Shown here: piece after piece, positions 16,630-25,681 of the stretch
Layout of the letters: each line of letters opens with the position of its first letter
Numbering within the stretch: position 1 is the first letter of the stretch
Assembly: GCF_029223485.1 (NCBI RefSeq)
Contig: NZ_JARHTP010000007.1
Span: forward strand, 124,001 to 188,000
From: Streptomyces coacervatus
GTDB lineage: Bacteria > Actinomycetota > Actinomycetes > Streptomycetales > Streptomycetaceae
Direction: 5' to 3'
DNA length: 64,000 bases
Made by a program: the position numbers and the translations under genes
The notes under the pieces: generated by a model
The model's database searches: none
Told to the model about the DNA's origin: nothing
Seen by the model: only the letters and a program-made list of their open reading frames with translations

Positions 16630-19600
16630 TCAGGCCAGCAGTTCGACCTCCGACACGACCGCCTCGCCGTCCAGCACCAGGCGGTACTTCCCGTACGTAC
16701 CCGGGGACCCCACGGTGAACGCCCGTGTCTGCCGGTCCCACTGGAAGGACTGCCCGGACCGCTGGTCCAGCGTCTTCCAGGTGGCCCCGTCGTCGTCCGA
16801 GCCCTGGAGGGTCCAGCCGGTCGGCGCCCTGGTGTGGTCGGTGGACGAAGTGAGCGTGTATTGCAGGCCCTTGACCGGTCCGGGGACCGGCAGGTCCACG
16901 CTCGTCACGGTCGCGTCCGTCGCCGAGGTGTTGTCGAACAGCGCACCGTCACCCTTCAGCACGTCCGCACGGGGCGTCGGCACCTTGTCGTCCTGGGTGA
17001 TGGAGACCGGGGCGTCGTCCTTCCCCGAGCCCCACGACGAGGGCTTCGGGCCCATGTCGAACTCCAGGACCCCGCCCTTGGCCAGCAGCGAGTGGGGGAG
17101 TGAAGTCGACGTCCAGGTACGGCCGTTCACCTTCAGGCCCTGTACGTACACGTTCGTCGCGCTGTTCTTCGGCGCCTTCACGACCAGGTCCTGGCCGTTC
17201 TCCAGATGCACCGTCGCCTTCTTGAACAGCGGGGAGCCGATCGTGTATTCGCCGCTGCCCATCACCAGCGGGTAGAAGCCGAGCGCCGAGAACAGGTACC
17301 AACCCGACTGCTCGCCGTTGTCCTCATCACCGTGGTAGCCCTGCCCGATCTCGCTGCCCACATAGAGCCGGGAGAGGATCTCGCGGACCGCAGCCTGTGT
17401 CTTCCAGGGCTGCCCGGCCGCGTCATAGAGGTAAGGGATGTGGTGCGCGGGCTGGTTGGACTGCCCGAGCATGCCCATACGGGTGTCGCGGGCCTCGATC
17501 ATCTCGTGGATGATCCCGCCGTACGAGCCCACGAACTGCGGCTCGGCCGTCTCCGGGGTCGAGAAGAACCGGTCGAGCTTGGTCGCCAGGGCGTCCCGTC
17601 CGCCGTACTCGTTGGCGAGGCCCCTGGTGTCCTGCGGGACCGTGAAGGCGTAGCCCCAGCCGTTGCTCTCCGTGTAGTCGTAGCCCCACACCCGCGGGTC
17701 GTACTTCGAGGCGTCAAGGCGCCAGTCGCCCTTGTCGTCCCGGCCCTGGAAGAAGCCGGCCTGCTTGTCGAAGAGCCGGACGTAGTCCTGGGCGCGGTTG
17801 AGGAAGTACTCGGACTCCTCCTGGTACCTCTTCTCGCCCGTCTTCCGGTAGAGGGCCCGGCCCATCTGTGCGATGCCGTAGTCGTTGTTGTAACCGTCCA
17901 TCGCCCACGAGAAGCCCTCGTTCGTGGACGTGGTGGTGTAGCCGAGGAACGGCGAGGTGGCCATGCCCTTGCGGCCCACGCCCGACATCGGCGGCACGAC
18001 CGTCGCGTTCTTCACGGCCGCGTCGTACGCCGCCTTCGCGTCGAAGTTCACGCCCTTGACGTACGCGTCCGCGAAGGCCACGTCCGACGAGGTGCCGGTC
18101 ATCAGATCGGCATAGCCCGGGGAGGACCAGCGCGAGGTCCAGCCGCCGTCCTTGTACTGCTGCACGAACCCGTCGACCATTTCGCCCGCCTGACTGGGCG
18201 TCAGCAGCGAGTACGCCGGCCAGGTGGTCCGATAGGTGTCCCAGAAGCCGTTGTTGACGTACACCTTGCCGTCCACGATCTTCGCACCGGTGTGGGTCGG
18301 GGTGTCCGGCCCGGGCATCGGCGAGAACGGGGACGCGTACTGGTACGTCGAACCCACCTTCTCGAAGCCGGAGTTGGGGTACAGGTACAGCCGGTACATG
18401 CTGGAGTACAGCGTGGTCAGCTGGTCCGGCGTCGCGCCCTCCACCTCGACCTTGCCGAGCAGCCTGTCCCAGGTGCGCTGGGCGTCGTGCTTCACCTTGT
18501 CGAAGGAGGTGCCGTCCGGGATCTCCTGACGCAGGTTGTCCTTGGCCTGGTCGATGCTGATGAGCGAGGTGGCGAGGCGGAGCGTGACCGTGTGGTCGTC
18601 GCCCGCGTCGAAGCGCAGATAGCCCTTGACGCCGCTCGACGAGCCGTCCGTCACGGGCTTGTCGAAGACGCCGTAGACGAAGAGCCGGGTCGCGCCCGCC
18701 GACAGTCCGGACTTCACATCCGAGTAGCCGGTGACGATCCCGTTGTCCTTGTCGAGCGTGAGCCCCGCCTGCTCCGTCACGTTGTCGAAGATCACGCTCG
18801 CGTCGTCGCCGGGGTAGGTGAAGCGGAGCTCCGCCGCATGGTCCGTCGGGGCCATCTCGGCCTTCAGACCGTTCTCGAACCGCACCCCGTAGTAGTACGG
18901 CCGCGCAATCTCGTTCTCGTGCCGGAACGCCAGCTCCCGGGCCTCCCGCCCGGTGTCCGGCGCACCGGACGCGGCGGACGGCATCACCTGGAAGGTCTGC
19001 CGGTCACCCATCCATGGGCTTGGCTCATGACTGGCACTGAACGCCTGGATCGTCGGCAGGTTGTCGTCGTTGTTCGCACGTGCGTAGTCGTAGAGCCAGC
19101 TCAGCGAGTTCGCGTTCGTCACCGGCGTCCAGAAGTTGAAGCCGTGCGGCATGGCGGTCGCCGGGAAGTTGTTGCCGCGCGAGAAGCCGCCGCTGGAGTT
19201 GGTGCCGCGGGTGGTGAGCGCGTAGTCGGAGAGATGCGCCTTCGGCCTCTGAGGCGCCACCGGCTTCAGAGCGATGTCGTCCAGCCAGCCCCGGAACTTC
19301 GCCGGTCCCTTCGGGGAGTCGTACCCGACGAGGATCCGGTCGACGGTCCTGCCCGCGGCGACCGACCCGATCTGCGAGACCACGTTGTTCCACTGGTTGG
19401 TGTAGAGGATCTTGGCGGCGCCCTGTCCCTGCGGCGACAGCGTGAACCCGTGCTGGTCGGTCGCGCCCAGATCGCTCAGGTAGGTGCCGTCCGTGAAGGC
19501 CAGATCCACCGACACGTTGGTGGCGTCGTAGTCGCGGTCGCCGTCCGCCATCGACGGATAGATCCGGTACGACAGCTGGGTGTCGCGGCCGACGGCCACA

Positions 19601-20433
19601 TTCACGTCGAAGATTTTGTTGTACGAGTACGCCCGCCCGCCGGCCGTGTGCCGTCCGGCGTAACGCAGGGCTCTCTTTCCGGTGAACCCTGCGGCCGCCT
19701 TCGCGGTCGGCGAACCGCTCGGGCCGCGGTCGACGAGCGACAGCATGTCCTGGGGGACCGGGCCGCCGCTGCCGCCCGTGGAGAGCTGCAGATCGGCGAG
19801 CTGGAGGAGGTCGGCGCCGTGGTTCTTCGTGATGTCGAGCCGGAAGTGCTCGTACTCGGCCGGCTCGGCGAGGTCGTACGACTTGGTCTGGAACCGCTCG
19901 GAGAAGGACTCGCCGGAGCGGGAGTCGACGGTCTTCCAGTCCTTGCCGTCGGTGGAGCCCTGGAGCGTCCAGTCCTGGGGGTCGCGCCCGTCCTCGTCGT
20001 TGGCCGAGGTGAGAGCGTACGTCACGATCTTGACCGGCCTGTCGAGGTCGAACTCGACCCAGCCGGTGGGCGCGAAGGTCAGCCACTTGGTGCCGGCCTC
20101 GCCGTCGACGAGGTTCTCCTTCACCTCGCCGCCGCCCGTGTTCTCGGCGCTGGCGCGGACGTCCGTGACATGGTCGTTGACGTTGCCCGGGATGCCGCTG
20201 CTGTAGCCGCCGTCGACGCCCGAGGCCCGTTTGGTGCCGTCCGGTGCGCTGTCGACGGTGTTGAGCCAGTCGGGCGCCGGATCGCCCGCCTCGAAGGAGG
20301 AGGCGAACTCCCGGTCGGCCTTGGACGGCGCGTCGGGCAGGGCGACCGCGGCCCCCTGCGAGCTCACCGCCATGACAAAGGCGGCCGTGATCACGACCGC
20401 CGGACCCCATCTGTGCCGAGCTCTGTGCCGCAT
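16630..20433 (-). CDS. Secreted GH92 hydrolase with Gln at the acid position (candidate mannosyl-phosphate hydrolase)
   Basis: A 1267-residue secreted enzyme. After a signal peptide comes an F5/8C (discoidin) module (about 60-200, FDLDRPVKIVTYAL, WTLQGSTDGKDWKTV), a further beta-sandwich (about 210-380), the GH92 N-terminal domain and catalytic domain (about 400-1110), and a second F5/8C-like module at the end (about 1140-1267). The usual GH92 acid motif NEP reads SNQPAHHIPYLYDAAG, so Gln994 replaces the catalytic Glu; the GNDD base motif reads GDED. The same Glu-to-Gln change is known, from memory, in Cellulosimicrobium enzymes that hydrolyse mannose-alpha-1-phosphate diesters, where the leaving group needs no protonation. 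ATG 20433 has an AGGGAGGG site; the identical operator lies 26 bases upstream. Confidence 0.88.
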   Translation of the reverse strand: MRHRARHRWGPAVVITAAFVMAVSSQGAAVALPDAPSKADREFASSFEAGDPAPDWLNTVDSAPDGTKRASGVDGGYSSGIPGNVNDHVTDVRASAENTGGGEVKENLVDGEAGTKWLTFAPTGWVEFDLDRPVKIVTYALTSANDEDGRDPQDWTLQGSTDGKDWKTVDSRSGESFSERFQTKSYDLAEPAEYEHFRLDITKNHGADLLQLADLQLSTGGSGGPVPQDMLSLVDRGPSGSPTAKAAAGFTGKRALRYAGRHTAGGRAYSYNKIFDVNVAVGRDTQLSYRIYPSMADGDRDYDATNVSVDLAFTDGTYLSDLGATDQHGFTLSPQGQGAAKILYTNQWNNVVSQIGSVAAGRTVDRILVGYDSPKGPAKFRGWLDDIALKPVAPQRPKAHLSDYALTTRGTNSSGGFSRGNNFPATAMPHGFNFWTPVTNANSLSWLYDYARANNDDNLPTIQAFSASHEPSPWMGDRQTFQVMPSAASGAPDTGREARELAFRHENEIARPYYYGVRFENGLKAEMAPTDHAAELRFTYPGDDASVIFDNVTEQAGLTLDKDNGIVTGYSDVKSGLSAGATRLFVYGVFDKPVTDGSSSGVKGYLRFDAGDDHTVTLRLATSLISIDQAKDNLRQEIPDGTSFDKVKHDAQRTWDRLLGKVEVEGATPDQLTTLYSSMYRLYLYPNSGFEKVGSTYQYASPFSPMPGPDTPTHTGAKIVDGKVYVNNGFWDTYRTTWPAYSLLTPSQAGEMVDGFVQQYKDGGWTSRWSSPGYADLMTGTSSDVAFADAYVKGVNFDAKAAYDAAVKNATVVPPMSGVGRKGMATSPFLGYTTTSTNEGFSWAMDGYNNDYGIAQMGRALYRKTGEKRYQEESEYFLNRAQDYVRLFDKQAGFFQGRDDKGDWRLDASKYDPRVWGYDYTESNGWGYAFTVPQDTRGLANEYGGRDALATKLDRFFSTPETAEPQFVGSYGGIIHEMIEARDTRMGMLGQSNQPAHHIPYLYDAAGQPWKTQAAVREILSRLYVGSEIGQGYHGDEDNGEQSGWYLFSALGFYPLVMGSGEYTIGSPLFKKATVHLENGQDLVVKAPKNSATNVYVQGLKVNGRTWTSTSLPHSLLAKGGVLEFDMGPKPSSWGSGKDDAPVSITQDDKVPTPRADVLKGDGALFDNTSATDATVTSVDLPVPGPVKGLQYTLTSSTDHTRAPTGWTLQGSDDDGATWKTLDQRSGQSFQWDRQTRAFTVGSPGTYGKYRLVLDGEAVVSEVELLA

Positions 20434-20458
20434 ACGCCAGCACCCTCCCTGCGCATTG

Positions 20459-20470
20459 GACAACGTTGTC
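20459..20470. promoter_or_regulatory. GACAACGTTGTC operator, GH92 gene 2
   Basis: A perfect palindrome identical to 12981-12992, placed 26 bases upstream of the second GH92 start and so likely overlapping its promoter. It also lies in the divergent region shared with the ngcE operon. Confidence 0.75.
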
Positions 20471-20798
20471 AGCTAGGACGCGCAAGGACCAGTAGTGGGT
20501 CAAGTGGTCAGTGATGTCAAGGGCGTTGGCTGTGGCATTCGGGGCGTATGTCGCGGATTTTTCCGGCCAGGTAGCCACAGGCGGCTCATATTTCCGCGAG
20601 GTCTCAACTCGGATAAGACCATTGGCCAACCTTGCATTCGATCTTGCTCCGTTGGCGGGAAGTGGACTATACCTGTCGGCGATTCACCCGATCCGTTCTT
20701 CACGATCCGCACTTCCTGCACGACCCTGCTGACCTGACCGCGGTGCCGGGGAGGATCCGGTTCACCGCCTGAGTCCTGGAGAAGGCGAGGACTTGAGC
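20471..20798. promoter_or_regulatory. Divergent region between GH92 gene 2 and ngcE
   Basis: Roughly 330 bases with no supported gene. It carries a DasR-like site at 20661-20676, described separately. Confidence 0.6.
20661..20676. promoter_or_regulatory. DasR responsive element (dre) candidate upstream of ngcE
   Basis: AGTGGACTATACCTGT matches the 16-bp dre consensus (A-G/C-TGGTCTAGACCA-G/C-T) at 13 positions by eye. It lies 123 bases upstream of ngcE. DasR is the GlcNAc-6-phosphate-responsive GntR repressor of Streptomyces, which would fit an amino-sugar transporter. Confidence 0.55.
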
Positions 20799-22253
20799 AT
20801 GGGATCCACTTCCGCCGAGAACAACGGCAGCGCGGGTGTCGGCCGCCGCGATCTGATCAAGCGGTCCGCTGCGCTCGGACTGATCTCCGTACCCACGATG
20901 AGCTTTCTGTCGGCCTGCGCCAGCAGCGGCGGCGGCGACAGCACGAGCAAGGCCAAGGCGGGCAAGAAGACCGCCAAGAACCCGCTGGGCGTGAACGACA
21001 CCGCGGGCATGGAGTTCGTCCTGTTCGACGGCGGCTTCGGCAAGGAGTACGCCCAGGACGCCGTCAAGATCTACCAGACGAACTTCCCCAAGGTGAAGGT
21101 GAAGTTCTCCGCCACCCAGAAGATCCAGTCCACGCTCCAGCCCCGCTTCAACCAGGGCACCCCGCCGGACCTCATCGACAACTCCGGCGCCGAGCAGATG
21201 GACATGGGCGTCCTGGTCGGCAAGAAGCAGCTCGCCGACCTCACCCCGCTGCTCGACGCCCCGTCCTACGACGACCCGAGCAAGAAGGTCCGCGACACGC
21301 TGCGCCCCGGCATCGTGGAGATGGGCCAGTTCGACGGCAACCCGGTCTGGATCATGTACTACGCCTACACGGTGTACGGCGTCTGGTACTCGCAGAAGGC
21401 CCTGGACTCGCTCGACGCGCAGTACCCCAAGACCTGGGACGAGATGCTCGCCGTCTGCGAGAAGGCCAAGAAGAAGGGCATCGCGGGCTGGACATACGCG
21501 GGCAAGTACCCGTACTACATCCCCTTCTCGCTGTACCCGATGATCGGCAAGGTCGGCGGCCGCGAGGTCCTCGACGCCATCGACAACCTGGAGCCCAACG
21601 CCTGGAAGCACCCGGCCGTCAAGGCCTGTTTCGAGGCCTACTACGAGCTCTACAAGAAGGGCTACATCCTCAAGGGCACCCCCGGCCTCGACCACATCCA
21701 GTCGCAGACCGCATGGGCCAAGGGCAAGGCGCTGTTCATCCCGAACGGCTCCTGGGTGGAGAACGAGTCGGCCAACGTCATCCCGGCCGACTTCAACCTC
21801 GCGGTTTCCGCGCCCACCGGCATCGACAGCTCCGACAAGATGCCCTTCGGCACCATCTGGGCCTCCGGCGGCGAGCCGTTCATCGTCCCGGCCAAGGCGG
21901 CGAACCCCGAGGGCGGCATGGAGCAGCTGCGCATCATGCTCAGCGAGGCCTCCTCGAAGAACTTCACCACCAAGGTCAAGTCGCTGACCGCCTTCAACGG
22001 CGGCACCAGCGGGATCTCCCTGACCCCGGGCCTCAAGTCCGGTGTCGCCGCGCTGAAGCTGGCCGGGGACAACGTGCTGAACCCGCGGCTCCAGGACTGG
22101 TATGTACAGCTGCAGAAGGAGCAGATTGGTGTGGCGGGCCTCGGCGAGATGATGGCCGGCCGGTCCACCCCGGCCGAAGCCATCAAGAAGATCCAGGGCT
22201 TCGCCGACGCGGCCGCCAAGGACACGTCGATCAAGCACTACAAGCACCAGTGA
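20799..22253 (+). CDS. ngcE: Amino-sugar ABC transporter substrate-binding lipoprotein, NgcE type
   Basis: A 484-residue family 1 solute-binding protein. The N-terminus has a twin-arginine motif (GRRDLIKRSA) followed by a hydrophobic stretch and lipobox (FLSACAS), so it is probably a Tat-exported lipoprotein. The body has the cluster B sugar-binding pattern (YAQDAVKIYQTNFPKVKVKF, FNQGTPPDLID, PKTWDEMLAVCEKAKKKGIAGW, LFIPNGSWVENE). It closely resembles the GlcNAc/diacetylchitobiose-binding NgcE as I remember it. It is followed by two permease genes and no ATPase gene, so the shared MsiK ATPase encoded elsewhere is the likely partner. ATG 20799 has a GAGG site; an upstream TTG is less likely. 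Confidence 0.85.
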   Translation: MGSTSAENNGSAGVGRRDLIKRSAALGLISVPTMSFLSACASSGGGDSTSKAKAGKKTAKNPLGVNDTAGMEFVLFDGGFGKEYAQDAVKIYQTNFPKVKVKFSATQKIQSTLQPRFNQGTPPDLIDNSGAEQMDMGVLVGKKQLADLTPLLDAPSYDDPSKKVRDTLRPGIVEMGQFDGNPVWIMYYAYTVYGVWYSQKALDSLDAQYPKTWDEMLAVCEKAKKKGIAGWTYAGKYPYYIPFSLYPMIGKVGGREVLDAIDNLEPNAWKHPAVKACFEAYYELYKKGYILKGTPGLDHIQSQTAWAKGKALFIPNGSWVENESANVIPADFNLAVSAPTGIDSSDKMPFGTIWASGGEPFIVPAKAANPEGGMEQLRIMLSEASSKNFTTKVKSLTAFNGGTSGISLTPGLKSGVAALKLAGDNVLNPRLQDWYVQLQKEQIGVAGLGEMMAGRSTPAEAIKKIQGFADAAAKDTSIKHYKHQ

Positions 22254-22309
22254 GGGTCCGTCACCAGCGGCAGCACTCGGCACCGGCCCGGAGATCGGGG
22301 TAGGTAGTA

Positions 22310-23236
22310 ATGCAGCACGGCAAGTACCGGTTCATCGTGGGGTTTCTCGCGCTGCCCCTGGGGCTGTACGCGCTTTTCGTCGTCTGGCCGTTCATCCAGT
22401 CCATCTACTACTCGTTCACGGACTGGACCGGCCTGAGCCCCGAATTCAAGATGGTCGGCTTCGACAACTACAAAAGGATGCTCGACGACGAGATCTTCTG
22501 GAAGTCGTTGCAGCACAGCCTGCTGTTCGCGTTGGTGCTGCCGGTGGTGACGATCAGTCTGGCGTTGTTCTTCGCCTTCATGATCAATGTGGGCGGGCGG
22601 AGAAGACGGGGCGGCCCGGTGATTTCCGGCGTCCGCGGTTCGTCGTTCTACAAAATCGTCTATTTCTTCCCGCAGGTGCTGTCGATCGCGATCGTCGCCC
22701 TGCTGTTCGCCTTCGCGTACAACCCGGACAGCGGAGCGATCAACTCGCTGCTGCGCGGGATCGGGCTCGGCAGCGTCCAGCCGCTCTGGCTGGGCGACCC
22801 GAGCCTGGCCCTGTGGTGTGTGATGGCGGTGCTCGTCTGGTCCACGGTCGGCTTCTTCGTGGTCCTCTTCTCCGCCGGCATGGCCTCCATCCCGGCGGAC
22901 CTCTACGAGGCCGCGCTGCTGGACGGCGCGAACCGCGTCTCCACGTTCTTCCGGATCACCCTGCCGCTGCTGTGGGACACCGTGCAGTCCGGCTGGGTCT
23001 ACATGGGCATCCTCGCCCTCGGCGCCGAGTCGTTCGCGGTCGTGCAGATCATGACGACCGGGCCCGGCGGTCCCGACTACTCGACCACCGTCATGGTCCT
23101 GTACGTGTACCAGAAGGCGTTCCGTGACGGACAGGCCGCCTACGCGACCACCATCGGCGTCGCCCTGCTCGTCGTCACGCTGCTCTTCGCGGCGGTCGTG
23201 ATGCGGCTGGGCCGGCGCGAGCGGCTGGAGTACTGA
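22310..23236 (+). CDS. ngcF: Sugar ABC transporter permease, NgcF type
   Basis: A 308-residue MalF-family permease with about six membrane helices. The N-terminal helix (FIVGFLALPLGLYALFVVWPFIQS) leads into YYSFTDWTGLSPEF, and the cytoplasmic EAA loop reads IPADLYEAALLDGANRVSTFF, where the ATPase docks. It forms the membrane channel with the next gene product and receives substrate from the NgcE lipoprotein. The ATG at 22310 follows a GGGGTAGG ribosome site. The 56-bp gap after ngcE shows no strong hairpin, so the three genes probably form one transcript. Confidence 0.85.
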   Translation: MQHGKYRFIVGFLALPLGLYALFVVWPFIQSIYYSFTDWTGLSPEFKMVGFDNYKRMLDDEIFWKSLQHSLLFALVLPVVTISLALFFAFMINVGGRRRRGGPVISGVRGSSFYKIVYFFPQVLSIAIVALLFAFAYNPDSGAINSLLRGIGLGSVQPLWLGDPSLALWCVMAVLVWSTVGFFVVLFSAGMASIPADLYEAALLDGANRVSTFFRITLPLLWDTVQSGWVYMGILALGAESFAVVQIMTTGPGGPDYSTTVMVLYVYQKAFRDGQAAYATTIGVALLVVTLLFAAVVMRLGRRERLEY

Positions 23237-23240
23237 GCAG

Positions 23241-24164
23241 ATGAAGACGACAGAGACCTCCGCCCCCGTGCCGGCCGAGTCCGGCGCCTCCGTCAGCAAG
23301 GTCGACATGCCGACCGATGCGCCCGCAAAGCAGAAGAAGGAAGGAAACGTCCTCAACGTCTTCTCCCACGGCATGCTCGTGCTGTGGGCGTTCATGGTCG
23401 TCATGCCGCTGCTGTGGGCGGTGATGACGTCCTTCAAGGACGACAGCTCCATCTTCAGCTCGCCCTGGGCACTGCCGGACAAACTGCACTTCGAGAACTG
23501 GGCGCGGGCCTGGACCGACGCCAATATGAGCGACTACTTCCTCAACACCATTCTGGTGGTGGGCGGTTCACTCATCGGCACCCTGGCGCTCGGCTCGATG
23601 GCGGCATACGTGCTCGCCCGGTTCGACTTCCCGGGCAACCGCTTCATCTACTTCCTCTTCATCGGCGGCATGAGCTTCCCGATCATGCTGGCGCTGGTCC
23701 CGTTGTTCTATGTCGTGAACAACATGGGCCTCCTGAACACCATCCACGGCCTGATCCTGGTCTACATCGCCTACTCGCTGCCGTTCACGGTCTTCTTCCT
23801 GACCGCGTTCTTCCGGACCCTGCCGACCTCGGTCGCGGAGGCGGCCTTCGTCGACGGGGCCTCGCACTCCCGGACGTTCTTCCAGATCATGCTGCCGATG
23901 GCCAAGCCCGGCCTGATCAGCGTGGGGATCTTCAACTTCCTCGGGCAGTGGAACCAGTACATGCTGCCGACGGTGCTCAACACCGACCCGGACAAGCGCG
24001 TGCTCACCCAGGGCCTGGTGCAGCTGGCGGCCAGCCAGGGGTACAAGGGCGACTGGTCCGGGCTCTTCGCCGGCCTGGTGATGGCGATGCTGCCGGTGCT
24101 GGCGGCGTACATCGTCTTCCAGCGGCAGGTGGTGCAGGGGCTGACGGCGGGGGCGCTGAAGTAG
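23241..24164 (+). CDS. ngcG: Sugar ABC transporter permease, NgcG type
   Basis: A 307-residue MalG-family permease. A polar N-terminus of about 40 residues precedes six membrane helices; the EAA loop reads TSVAEAAFVDGASHSRTFF, and the C-terminus QRQVVQGLTAGALK is typical of MalG-type subunits. It begins 4 bases after ngcF stops and is the last gene of the ngcEFG unit. The ROK repressor gene follows in the same direction after a promoter-like gap. Confidence 0.85.
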   Translation: MKTTETSAPVPAESGASVSKVDMPTDAPAKQKKEGNVLNVFSHGMLVLWAFMVVMPLLWAVMTSFKDDSSIFSSPWALPDKLHFENWARAWTDANMSDYFLNTILVVGGSLIGTLALGSMAAYVLARFDFPGNRFIYFLFIGGMSFPIMLALVPLFYVVNNMGLLNTIHGLILVYIAYSLPFTVFFLTAFFRTLPTSVAEAAFVDGASHSRTFFQIMLPMAKPGLISVGIFNFLGQWNQYMLPTVLNTDPDKRVLTQGLVQLAASQGYKGDWSGLFAGLVMAMLPVLAAYIVFQRQVVQGLTAGALK

Positions 24165-24358
24165 CGACCCGCGCCCGATTCCGCGCGCCGTTCCCGGGTC
24201 CCGGGGGCGGCGCGCCCCCATGTGTCCGAGGACGTGTGCAACGACCCGGAAACGGTTCAACCTCTTGACGGGAGGCGACCCGAACGGCTCAGCTTAGAGT
24301 TCACTAGTTGGACATAGACGGGGCCTCATTGAAGCGGTCCCGCGCGCAGGAGGTCGTC

Positions 24359-25558
24359 GTGGAGACTCCGGGGTCGCAGTCGTCACTGCACCGAGCCAAC
24401 CTGGAGCGGGTCGTACGGGCCGTCCGGCTGGCCGGGTCACTCACGCAGGCGGAGATCGCGAGGACCACAGGGCTGTCCGCGGCAACGGTCTCCAATATCG
24501 TCCGCGAGCTCAAGGACGGCGGAACGGTCGAGGTCACGCCCACTTCGGCGGGCGGCCGCAGGGCCCGCAGCGTCAGCCTCAGCGGTGACGCGGGCATTGT
24601 CATCGGCGTGGATTTCGGGCACACGCATTTGCGCGTCGCGGTCGGGAACCTCGCCCACCAGGTGCTGGCCGAGGAGTCCGAGCCGCTGGACGTGGACGCC
24701 TCCTCGGCACAGGGCTTCGACCGGGCGGAAGAGCTGGTCAATCGCCTGATTGCAGCAACCGGGGTCGACCGTTCCAAGATCGCGGGCGTGGGCCTCGGCG
24801 TGCCCGGCCCGATCGACGTCGAGTCCGGCACCCTCGGCTCGACCGCGATCCTGCCCGGCTGGACCGGCACCAAGCCCGCCGAGGAGCTGCAGGGGCGGCT
24901 CGGCGTGCCCGTGCACGTGGACAACGACGCCAACCTGGGCGCCCTCGGCGAGCTGGTCTGGGGCAGTGGCCGGGGGGTCAGGGACCTGGCGTACATCAAG
25001 GTCGCCAGTGGTGTCGGCGCGGGCCTGGTGATCAACGGGAAGATCTACCGGGGTCCCGGCGGTACCGCTGGAGAAATCGGACATATTACACTCGATGAAT
25101 CCGGCCCCGTCTGCCGCTGCGGGAACCGGGGATGCCTGGAAACCTTTGCTGCAGCGCGCTATGTACTCCCGCTCCTCCAGTCCAGTCACGGCACCGACCT
25201 CACGATGGAAGGCGTCGTACGGCTGGCCAAGGAGGGGGATCCGGGCTGCCGTCGGGTGATCGCCGACGTCGGCCGTCACATCGGCAGTGGAGTCGCCAAT
25301 CTCTGCAATCTGCTGAACCCGAGCCGGGTCGTCCTGGGCGGTGATCTCGCCGAGGCCGGTGAGCTGGTGCTCGGGCCGATCAGGGAGTCTGTCGGCCGCT
25401 ATGCGATCCCCAGCGCAGCGCGTCAACTGTCCGTTCTCCCGGGGGCACTTGGGGGCCGTGCGGAGGTGCTCGGAGCGCTTGCTCTCGCACTCAGCGAGAT
25501 GGGCGATTCGACCCTTTTGGACGGCACCCTGTCGACCGCGACACCTGCCTTCACTTAG
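24359..25558 (+). CDS. rok7B7: ROK family transcriptional repressor, Rok7B7-like
   Basis: A 399-residue regulator. An N-terminal winged helix-turn-helix (about residues 10-70, LTQAEIARTTGLSAATVSNIVRELKDGG) precedes a ROK sugar-kinase fold with IGVDFGHTHLRVAV, GVGLGVPGPID and the zinc motif CRCGNRGCLE (about residue 250). I chose GTG 24359 because it has an AGGAGG site and gives the N-terminus I remember for S. coelicolor Rok7B7; the frame is open 17 codons upstream to a TTG. It lies between ngcEFG and xylFGH, and its orthologue is known to affect xylose uptake, carbon control and antibiotic production. It probably regulates the adjacent xylF promoter. Confidence 0.85.
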   Translation: METPGSQSSLHRANLERVVRAVRLAGSLTQAEIARTTGLSAATVSNIVRELKDGGTVEVTPTSAGGRRARSVSLSGDAGIVIGVDFGHTHLRVAVGNLAHQVLAEESEPLDVDASSAQGFDRAEELVNRLIAATGVDRSKIAGVGLGVPGPIDVESGTLGSTAILPGWTGTKPAEELQGRLGVPVHVDNDANLGALGELVWGSGRGVRDLAYIKVASGVGAGLVINGKIYRGPGGTAGEIGHITLDESGPVCRCGNRGCLETFAAARYVLPLLQSSHGTDLTMEGVVRLAKEGDPGCRRVIADVGRHIGSGVANLCNLLNPSRVVLGGDLAEAGELVLGPIRESVGRYAIPSAARQLSVLPGALGGRAEVLGALALALSEMGDSTLLDGTLSTATPAFT

Positions 25559-25587
25559 AGAACGCATGACGCCGTTGCCATCTCGTT

Positions 25588-25599
25588 AAGTATTTACTT
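25588..25599. promoter_or_regulatory. AAGTATTTACTT palindrome upstream of xylF
   Basis: AAGTATTTACTT is a perfect inverted repeat (AAGTA-TT-TACTT) in an unusually AT-rich patch 83 bases upstream of xylF. A TTGACG hexamer follows at once. It is a good candidate operator for the adjacent ROK repressor. Confidence 0.55.
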
Positions 25600-25681
25600 C
25601 TTGACGTCGCACGTGTGGCCGAGTTGACTTCCAGCCACCTCGGCCGCAGCGTTGCGGCCCTGTCAGGGAGGCACCCCCAAA

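Noticed and set aside
24265..24306. TTGACG...TAGAGT as a standard promoter for the ROK gene
   Set aside because: The spacing between the hexamers is 24 bases, too long for a sigma-70-type promoter; no confident promoter is called.
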